Source: an uncultured Collinsella sp. (GTDB taxonomy: Bacteria; Actinomycetota; Coriobacteriia; Coriobacteriales; Coriobacteriaceae). Taken from it: a stretch of 16,695 nucleotides of DNA. Positions 7,089 to 14,617 of this stretch are shown here, one piece after another; positions within the stretch are counted from its first letter, which is position 1; every line of letters begins with the position of its first letter. The stretch covers positions 1 through 16,695 of the forward strand of contig CABUWD010000034.1 in NCBI GenBank assembly GCA_902495155.1, in the 5' to 3' direction. The notes under the pieces were generated by a model. The model saw only the letters and a list, made by a program, of their open reading frames with translations, did no database searches and was not told where the DNA came from. A program made the translations under genes and the position numbers.

Positions 7089-8608
7089 TGGTCCCTCCTT
7101 CCCTGGTACATCGCCGCCTCGAGCACGTGGTCCTGCGTCACTTGCTCGCTCTCGGCAACGTCAGCGATTGTACGCGCGATACGCACCAGGCGTACGATGC
7201 CGCGGCCCGTGAGATGCGTGCGTTTGGATAGGCCAAGTACGCATTTCTCGGCAGCATCATCGAGCTCGAAGGTCGAAACGACGCCGTCAATAGACCGCGT
7301 CTCGTCATCCTCGGCCTCGGCATCCGCATCGTCCATACGGAACTCGCGCCAGGCGCGAAAGGCACGACCGCGCACAACGTAGTCACGTAACTCGGCCGAC
7401 GACATACCCTCCGCACCCTCGATAATCACTTGAGGGTCGGGACGGGTCACATCGATCATCATGTCGATACGGTCGGCCAAGGGACCGCGCAGTTTAGACC
7501 GATAGCGCTCGACCATCGCCGCCGAGCAGCGACACGGTACCTCGCGATCGCCCAAAAAGCCGCAGGGGCAGGGATTGCTCGCAGCCAGCAGCTGAAAGCG
7601 CGACGGGAAGGTAAAAGCCCCGTCGACGCGTACGATCCTCACGTAGCCGCGCTCGATGGGCTGACGCAGCGTCTGCAGCACGCCAGTGGGAAACTCGGCA
7701 AGCTCGTCCAAAAAGAGCACGCCGCCATGAGCAAGGCTGATCTCACCCGGGTGCACCGGGCGCCCGCCGCCGATAAGGCCTGCGGTCGAAATACTGTGGT
7801 GGGGACTGCGGAAGGGGCGGTGCCCCGCCAACAAGCCATCAATGTTCTCACCCAAAACCGAATGGATGCACAGTGCCTCCTGCTGATCCTCAACGGAAAG
7901 CTCGGGCAGGATGCCGGTCATACGGCGTGCGAGCATCGTCTTGCCCGATCCCGGAGACCCGATCATGAGCAAGCCGAGTTCTCCTGCCGCCGCAAGCGCC
8001 ATGCCGCGTTTAGCGACTTCCTGCCCCAGCACGTCTGCATAGTCGAGCTCGGGCTCAAAGGTCGCCTCGACACCCTCGGAATCCAAGTAGTGCCGTGCGG
8101 CATCGCCCATGCCGTGAGCAAGCTGAGACAGATGGTCGATAAAGCCGCAATCTACGCCCGCGAGTGGCACATGCTGGTCGGACCTGCCGGCGATAAAAGA
8201 CAGCCCCATGTCGCGAGCCAATAGCTGAAACGCCACCTCGCCCTTGACGGGAAGCACCGTACCGTCCAGACCAAGCTCACCTGCGATAAGGCAGCGATCG
8301 AGGTTGTCACGGGGAATCTGCTCATCGGCCGCTAGAACCGCGATGGCGATGGGCAGGTCAAAGCCGCTACCGGTCTTGCGGATATCGCCGGGTGCCAGGT
8401 TAACGGTAATGCCCGAGCGCGGGATCTCGAACCCGGCGGAGCGCATCGCGCAGCGAATACGACCGCGTGACTCCATCACCTCCATACTCGGGATGCCGAG
8501 CATCTGAATGCCCGGAACGCCGCCGGCAAGCGAGACCTCGACCGTGACGTGAATCGCCTCGACGCCGCGGATGCAGGCCGCGTGAACGGCAAACGTCTCG
8601 AACGCCAT
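7085..8608 (-). CDS. comM: ComM/YifB family AAA+ ATPase (Mg-chelatase-like)
   Basis: Hexameric AAA+ helicase; in Vibrio, ComM drives branch migration of DNA taken up during transformation. The 507 residues match the family. Order: N-terminal S5-like ChlI domain (about 20-140), Walker A GSPGSGKT at 217-224, FRSPHHSIS at 266-274, Walker B VLFLDE at 297-302, ASNPCPCG at 343-350 with the second Cys cluster VPCRCS (357-362), PLADRIDM (377-383), and the C-terminal helical lid domain. The start is the ATG at 8608 (MAFETFAVHAACIRG), overlapping the yraN TGA by one base. The frame stays open 66 codons further upstream, but that stretch lies inside yraN and does not resemble the family. Downstream it overlaps dprA (ATGA). 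Despite the old Mg-chelatase name there is no chlorophyll context. Confidence 0.95.
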   Translation of the reverse strand: MAFETFAVHAACIRGVEAIHVTVEVSLAGGVPGIQMLGIPSMEVMESRGRIRCAMRSAGFEIPRSGITVNLAPGDIRKTGSGFDLPIAIAVLAADEQIPRDNLDRCLIAGELGLDGTVLPVKGEVAFQLLARDMGLSFIAGRSDQHVPLAGVDCGFIDHLSQLAHGMGDAARHYLDSEGVEATFEPELDYADVLGQEVAKRGMALAAAGELGLLMIGSPGSGKTMLARRMTGILPELSVEDQQEALCIHSVLGENIDGLLAGHRPFRSPHHSISTAGLIGGGRPVHPGEISLAHGGVLFLDELAEFPTGVLQTLRQPIERGYVRIVRVDGAFTFPSRFQLLAASNPCPCGFLGDREVPCRCSAAMVERYRSKLRGPLADRIDMMIDVTRPDPQVIIEGAEGMSSAELRDYVVRGRAFRAWREFRMDDADAEAEDDETRSIDGVVSTFELDDAAEKCVLGLSKRTHLTGRGIVRLVRIARTIADVAESEQVTQDHVLEAAMYQGRRDQ

Positions 8609-9093
8609 CACGACACCTGCCAATCGAACGCGTTGTACTGATGCTCGATCTCGGCGATATGCCCGCCGCGAATGGTGACACCCACTGCATCGAAGCGGAT
8701 CGCCTTGAGCGGATAGTGCTCCATGAGATAGCAACTTGCGATACGGCGATACCGACGCTGCTTTTGGGCATCCACGGCCTCCTCGGGAAAGACCCGCGTG
8801 GTGCAATCCAGGGCGACGCGCCTGGTCTTGACCTCGGCCATCACCACGACATCGTCAAGCTCATCGAGCAGCACCAGATCGGCCTCGCCCTCGGTGCAAC
8901 GATAACCCTGCTCCAGCAAGGTGTAGCCGCGCTCGTTAAAGTAGTCGATGGTGATCAGCTCGCCCAGCATGCCCAGCTCACGGGGACTGAGTCCCTTGAT
9001 AAACTCGGGCGTCATCGCCCCGCAGTCGAGCTCGCCGTTTTCCCAACGCTCCTTGAGCTGCTGCGTCTTGCTCTTTTTGCTTGCGGCACTCAT
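8608..9093 (-). CDS. yraN: YraN (UPF0102) family nuclease-like protein with N-terminal extension
   Basis: Small protein of the restriction-endonuclease-like fold whose exact role is unknown; it usually lies next to rnhB and comM. The family core runs from about residue 37: LSPRELGMLGELITIDYF, then YRCTEGEADLVLL (E70, D72), VVMAEVKTRR (E87-V-K89), EEAVDAQKQRRYRRIA and IRFDAVGV, ending with NAFDW. These Glu, Asp and Glu-x-Lys residues are the nuclease-type signature. The 161 residues exceed the usual 115-125 because about 36-40 extra charged N-terminal residues precede the core. I place the start at the ATG at 9093 (MSAASKKSKTQQ), with AAAGGAG five bases upstream; the frame is open 30 codons further but without a good site. 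It starts the yraN-comM-dprA-trmFO-xerC unit. Confidence 0.9.
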   Translation of the reverse strand: MSAASKKSKTQQLKERWENGELDCGAMTPEFIKGLSPRELGMLGELITIDYFNERGYTLLEQGYRCTEGEADLVLLDELDDVVVMAEVKTRRVALDCTTRVFPEEAVDAQKQRRYRRIASCYLMEHYPLKAIRFDAVGVTIRGGHIAEIEHQYNAFDWQVS

Positions 9094-9153
9094 GGGGTCT
9101 CCTTTCCCGCACACTGCATTGCCCCGATGATGAGGGCACCTTTCATGCGGGTA

Positions 9154-9182
9154 AGTACAGGAAGCAAACCAAAAGCTGACCA
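9154..9182 (-). promoter_or_regulatory. Possible promoter of the yraN-comM-dprA-trmFO-xerC unit
   Basis: After the rnhB terminator, the minus strand shows TGGTCA (9182-9177; four of six -35 bases), a 17-base spacer and TGTACT (9159-9154; four of six -10 bases). A promoter is needed here because the strong upstream terminator cuts off rnhB. The match is modest and the exact site is uncertain. Confidence 0.3.
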
Positions 9183-9191
9183 AATGCCGTC

Positions 9192-9232
9192 AAAAAAAGG
9201 GCCGTACGCAGCAATGCTGTTGCATACGGCCC
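9192..9232 (-). terminator. Strong rho-independent terminator after rnhB
   Basis: On the minus strand GGGCCGTA...TACGGCCC forms a long stem (9232-9199) with small internal mismatches, continuing through GCA/TGC-type pairs to a loop near ATT, followed by seven T (9198-9192). It lies about 50 bases past the rnhB stop and separates rnhB from yraN. Confidence 0.93.
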
Positions 9233-9282
9233 GCTACCAGCAGGTTTATAAAACCCTAGAGGTCCCTGTCTCCACAATTGAC

Positions 9283-10071
9283 CTAGAAAAGGCGCTCAGT
9301 CTGCAGAAAGTTTCCGCAAAAGCTCACACGATGCAGTGGACAAAGTCCATGTTTTCGAATGGCCTCGATGTGCTCGGGGCTCGCATAGCCCTTCGATTCG
9401 GCCAGATGGTACTCGGGGTACTCGGCGTCGTACTCGACCATCATCTCGTCACGCGTGACCTTTGCCATGATGGATGCCGCGGCGATACAGGCGATCTTGG
9501 CATCGCCCTTCACCACGTCGCGCTCATTGGGAACGGCGCCCAAGGGGTTGCCATCCATGAGGACGCAGTCGGGTTCAAGTCCCGTATCGGCCACCGCACC
9601 CGCAACGGCAGCGCGGATGGCGCGGGCCATACCCATCTCATCGATATCTGCAGGAGCGATATGGCAAAAGCCGATAGCAGTCGCCACCTCGGCAATCTTA
9701 ACCGAGAGCAGCTCGCGGCGCGCCGGCGTGAGCTTTTTGGAATCGTTGATGCCCCAGACGCGCGGCTCCATAGGAAGGCAGACAGCGCATACCGTCAAAG
9801 GACCGGCCACCGATCCGCGACCCACCTCGTCGACACCAACGACCACGCCATCACCGCCGAGCTCATGCATAAGCTCGTACATGCCGTTGACGCGCTCGCG
9901 CTCGGCAAGCTCCTTGGCATGGCGCTTAAGGGCACGCTCGCAAGCCTTGATCACCTGCTGGCGCGGATCCTCGCGATAATGCTCCACGAGGGCGGGAATC
10001 TCCTCGAACGTGGCACTCGCCAGCTCGCCGGCAACCTGCGATGCCGAAACCGAGCTCGTCATATTGGCCAT
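9283..10071 (-). CDS. rnhB: Ribonuclease HII
   Basis: Cleaves RNA in RNA-DNA hybrids and single ribonucleotides in DNA. The 262 residues have two parts. The N-terminal 70 or so carry EHYREDPRQQVIKACERALK and a Lys/Glu-rich helix, resembling the extra N-terminal domain of Bacillus RnhB. The catalytic domain follows: VGVDEVGRGSVAGPL (D81, E82), NDSKKL, LMDGNP (D173) and VKGDAK (D190), then AAASIMAKVTRD, HLAESKGYASPEH and LHRVSF. I place the start at the ATG at 10071: AAGGAGG lies seven bases upstream, whereas the ATG at 10089 sits within that site. A strong terminator lies between rplS and rnhB and ends only 30 bases before the start codon, so transcription must reach rnhB by read-through or from inside rplS. 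Identity is certain. Confidence 0.96.
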   Translation of the reverse strand: MANMTSSVSASQVAGELASATFEEIPALVEHYREDPRQQVIKACERALKRHAKELAERERVNGMYELMHELGGDGVVVGVDEVGRGSVAGPLTVCAVCLPMEPRVWGINDSKKLTPARRELLSVKIAEVATAIGFCHIAPADIDEMGMARAIRAAVAGAVADTGLEPDCVLMDGNPLGAVPNERDVVKGDAKIACIAAASIMAKVTRDEMMVEYDAEYPEYHLAESKGYASPEHIEAIRKHGLCPLHRVSFCGNFLQTERLF

Positions 10072-10100
10072 ACCAGGCCCTCCTTGCATGCAAATCAGAT

Positions 10101-10130
10101 AAAAAGAAGGGCCACCCGAAGGTGACCCTT
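10101..10130 (-). terminator. Rho-independent terminator or attenuator between rplS and rnhB
   Basis: On the minus strand AAGGGTCACC-TTCG-GGTGGCCCTT forms a ten-base-pair stem (one G-T pair) closed by a stable UUCG tetraloop, followed by CTTTTTA (T tract 10105-10101). It starts 35 bases past the rplS stop. Because only 29 bases separate the T tract from the rnhB start, it probably acts as a partial terminator for the rplS-rnhB transcript. Confidence 0.93.
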
Positions 10131-10164
10131 ACGTCCAAACGAGTGGACAGACGCTGCGATCTTC

Positions 10165-10506
10165 TTAGCGCTTCTCGGGGATGCGAGCAGCCTTGCCCAC
10201 CTTGTCGCGGAGGTAGTACAGTTTGGCGCGACGGACGCGACCATGACGAACGACCTCGAGCTTGGCGATCTTGGGGCTGTGAAGCGGGAAGGTACGCTCA
10301 ACACCGACACCGAAGGACATCTTGCGGACAGTGAAGGTCTCGCGGGCACCGGCGCCGGCCATGCGGATGACGTCGCCCTGGAAGACCTGGATGCGCTCGC
10401 GGTCGCCTTCCTTAATGCGGTAGTGAACCTTGACGTTGTCGGCGACGCGAACCTGAGGAATGTCCTCGCGGATCTGCTGACGCTCGATTGCGCGGATGTA
10501 ATCCAT
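10165..10506 (-). CDS. rplS: 50S ribosomal protein L19
   Basis: Large-subunit protein at the 30S-50S interface. The 113 residues match the usual 113-120 and cover the whole family: MDYIRAIERQQIREDIP at the start, VHYRIKEGDRERIQVFQG, ETFTVRKMSFGVGVERTFPL in mid-protein, HSPKIAKLEVVR and RRAKLYYLRDKVGKAARI at the end. The start is the ATG at 10506, with AAGGA seven bases upstream; a TTG two codons earlier is too close to that site. It has its own promoter and a short leader with a hairpin. Unlike the usual rimM-trmD-rplS order, its upstream neighbour is ppdK, so the ribosomal cluster is broken here. A strong terminator follows. Confidence 0.98.
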   Translation of the reverse strand: MDYIRAIERQQIREDIPQVRVADNVKVHYRIKEGDRERIQVFQGDVIRMAGAGARETFTVRKMSFGVGVERTFPLHSPKIAKLEVVRHGRVRRAKLYYLRDKVGKAARIPEKR

Positions 10507-10569
10507 GTGCAATTCCTTACTCTTCTAGAGGTGCCGTACCACCTTGGCCGGCACGTAGTTGAACAAACG
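10507..10569 (-). promoter_or_regulatory. rplS leader with hairpin
   Basis: The predicted 5' UTR is about 63 nt. GTGCCG (10554-10549) pairs perfectly with CGGCAC (10536-10531) around a 12-base interior that may add a CC/GG pair, and a short CTCT-AGA-AGAG hairpin follows before the ribosome-binding site. L19 leader structures are known upstream of rplS in Firmicutes; I cannot show that this is a member. Confidence 0.35.
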
Positions 10570-10575
10570 TATTCG

Positions 10576-10603
10576 AGTATACACGCGCGGGTTTCTGCTG
10601 CAA
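10576..10603 (-). promoter_or_regulatory. Promoter of rplS
   Basis: On the minus strand TATACT (10581-10576; five of six -10 bases) follows TTGCAG (10603-10598; first three -35 bases) after a 16-base spacer, downstream of an A/T-rich AAAAAATTGTT stretch that could act as an UP element. An eight-base inverted repeat, GCGGGTTT (10640-10633) and AAACCCGC (10594-10587), spans the -35. Confidence 0.5.
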
Positions 10604-10649
10604 GAACAATTTTTTACGCAGACAAAAAGACAAAACCCGCACATGATAA

Positions 10650-10677
10650 CCGCCCGCCTCGCGAATGAGACGGGCGG
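10650..10677 (-). terminator. Terminator-like hairpin after ppdK
   Basis: CCGCCCGTCTC and GAGGCGGGCGG (minus strand, 10677-10650) form an 11-base-pair stem with one G-T pair and a six-base loop. It lies 38 bases past the ppdK stop. The expected T tract does not follow at once; only TTATCATG and, further on, TTTTGTCTTTTTG. It may be an imperfect terminator or an mRNA 3'-end stabiliser. Confidence 0.5.
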
Positions 10678-10715
10678 CATGAAGGGGGCTACGCTAGGCG
10701 TCTAAACCCAAAACG

Positions 10716-13466
<2,751 letters not shown>

Positions 13467-13482
13467 GATACTTCCCCTTCCA

Positions 13483-13496
13483 TGCGCTCTCGCGCA
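13483..13496 (-). promoter_or_regulatory. GNRA hairpin before the ppdK ribosome-binding site
   Basis: TGCGC-GAGA-GCGCA on the minus strand: a perfect five-base-pair stem with a GNRA tetraloop, three bases before AAGGGG. A matching TGCGC-GTAA-GCGCA precedes the regulator gene. Role unknown; it may shape access to the ribosome-binding site. Confidence 0.45.
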
Positions 13497-13541
13497 CGAC
13501 CGTGGTAACGAATCGACCCGCCGAATGCGGGCCGTGAGGGA

Positions 13542-13626
13542 ACTATACGGCGGGTTTTGGGCAGGCTTGAGCAGAGGGTGCGCGGTTTGGTAAACGTGCT
13601 AAAACTGGCGGTAAACGGTAGGTAAA
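13542..13626 (-). promoter_or_regulatory. Candidate ppdK promoter with upstream GGTAAA repeats
   Basis: Minus-strand TATAGT (13547-13542; five of six -10 bases) has no recognisable -35 at 16-18 bases. Upstream are three exact copies of GGTAAA (TTTACC on the minus strand) at 13589-13594, 13610-13615 and 13621-13626, spaced 21 and 11 bases, plus a related GCTAAA at 13598-13603. The first and second share GGTAAACG. They would lie about 55 to 90 bases before the transcription start, a layout that suits activator sites. The binding protein is unknown and the assignment is inference. The rest of the 250-base gap (13467-13716) shows no gene; TTGACC near 13670 lacks a convincing -10 at standard spacing. 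Confidence 0.4.
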
Positions 13627-13716
13627 GGTGGTTACCTTATGAAGATACCACTGCAATAAAAAAGCAGGTCAAGTGCGATGTTTTTGCTAAATCGCTTTAT
13701 CAAAATGCTACTACTA

Positions 13717-14583
13717 TTAGGTGCGACGGGCGGCGCGGCGGGCACGGGCTTCTTGGATTTCCTCCAAGTGGCTAATGATCTCGGCAGCGCTTTCCTCGAT
13801 GGCCTTGCCGTCGGTACGCACCACAAAGCAGCCTAGGCGTTTCATGAGGGCACGAGCTTCCTCAAGCTCGCTGCGCACGCTCTCGGGCTCGGCATAGGAG
13901 CCGGCAACGGCACGAGCGTAGTCATCGCCCAAGCGGCTATCGCGAATTTCGGAAATCACATCGACGGTCGAAATCAGGCCGAACAGGCGCATCGGGTCGA
14001 CCTCGTAAATCGACTTCGGCGGCTCCATGCCATGGGCCAACGGAACATTGGCAACCTTGTAGCCCTGATAAGCCAGATACATCGACAGCGGCGTCTTGGA
14101 CGTGCGCGATACGCCCAGCAGCACGATATCGGCACCCGACAAATCGTCGCAACCGCGCCCGTCATCGTGCTCAACGAAATATTCCATGGCCTCGATACGA
14201 TGGAAATAGCGGTCATCGGTCCTGTGAATCACGCCCGCGACGCCTTTGGGCGGCACACCGATGAGCGACGATAGCACGGCGAGCGTCGGACCGATCAGGT
14301 CGACCGAACGGATATGCAGCATGCCCAGGTAATCGAGCACGCGGGCGCGAAGCGCCAGATCGACAATGGTGTGAAACACGGCAATATCGCGATGGTCGGC
14401 ATCGACGCGCGGGCCCACAAACGACTCCACCTGCTCCACCGAGGTCACCTTGGGCAGGCGCAACAAACGAAAAGCCCCTTCATCAAATTGCCCGGACGCC
14501 GCAAGCACCACCTCACAAGCGGTATCACCGAGCGAGTCGGAGATAACGATAACGGTGGGACGAGCGGTGACCGGGCAATCCAT
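13717..14583 (-). CDS. PPDK regulatory protein (DUF299 kinase/phosphorylase)
   Basis: Bifunctional enzyme that inactivates PPDK by ADP-dependent phosphorylation of its regulatory Thr and reactivates it by Pi-dependent removal with release of PPi. The 288 residues match the family at 270-300. Visible: the N-terminal VIVISDSLGDTA (11-22), AVFHTI and DLIGPTLAVLSSLIG (95-109), GVIHRTDDRYFHRIEAMEYFVEHDDG (in part, from 117), the P-loop LLGVSRTSKTPLSMYLA (155-171) that defines the family, and VPLAHGMEPPKSIYEVDP. The ATG start has AAAGGAG six bases upstream. It lies 34 bases after glyS and 250 bases before ppdK. The family also includes PEP synthase regulators; the ppdK next door, with Thr two residues before the catalytic His, indicates PPDK as substrate. 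The glyS neighbour matches glyQS-yqfL order in Bacillus. Confidence 0.94.
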   Translation of the reverse strand: MDCPVTARPTVIVISDSLGDTACEVVLAASGQFDEGAFRLLRLPKVTSVEQVESFVGPRVDADHRDIAVFHTIVDLALRARVLDYLGMLHIRSVDLIGPTLAVLSSLIGVPPKGVAGVIHRTDDRYFHRIEAMEYFVEHDDGRGCDDLSGADIVLLGVSRTSKTPLSMYLAYQGYKVANVPLAHGMEPPKSIYEVDPMRLFGLISTVDVISEIRDSRLGDDYARAVAGSYAEPESVRSELEEARALMKRLGCFVVRTDGKAIEESAAEIISHLEEIQEARARRAARRT

Positions 14584-14596
14584 GCGGGGCTCCTTT

Positions 14597-14610
14597 TGCG
14601 CTTACGCGCA
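14597..14610 (-). promoter_or_regulatory. GNRA hairpin before the PPDK-regulator ribosome-binding site
   Basis: TGCGC-GTAA-GCGCA on the minus strand: a perfect five-base-pair stem with a GNRA tetraloop, directly followed by AAAGGAG. It lies in the 34-base gap after glyS. Same stem sequence as the hairpin before ppdK. Confidence 0.45.
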
Positions 14611-14617
14611 GGCTGGC

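Noticed and set aside
8609..8806. A 66-codon N-terminal extension of comM
   Set aside because: It lies wholly inside yraN in another frame, is Arg/Ser/Gly-rich and unlike the family, whereas the ATG at 8608 begins the conserved ComM N-terminus.
9090..9146. Possible 18-residue leader peptide (MKGALIIGAMQCAGKETP) overlapping the yraN start as ATGA
   Set aside because: No ribosome-binding site precedes its ATG, and no attenuator hairpin or run of regulatory codons is visible.
8641..10125. A 494-codon open frame on the plus strand across yraN and rnhB
   Set aside because: It runs through a strong minus-strand terminator and two recognisable minus-strand genes, and its translation matches nothing I recognise.
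13660..13719. Possible terminator after the PPDK regulator (GCGAT...ATCGC, then a T run)
   Set aside because: The five-base-pair stem has a large loop, and the six-T run follows about ten bases later, not at the stem base; too weak to call.
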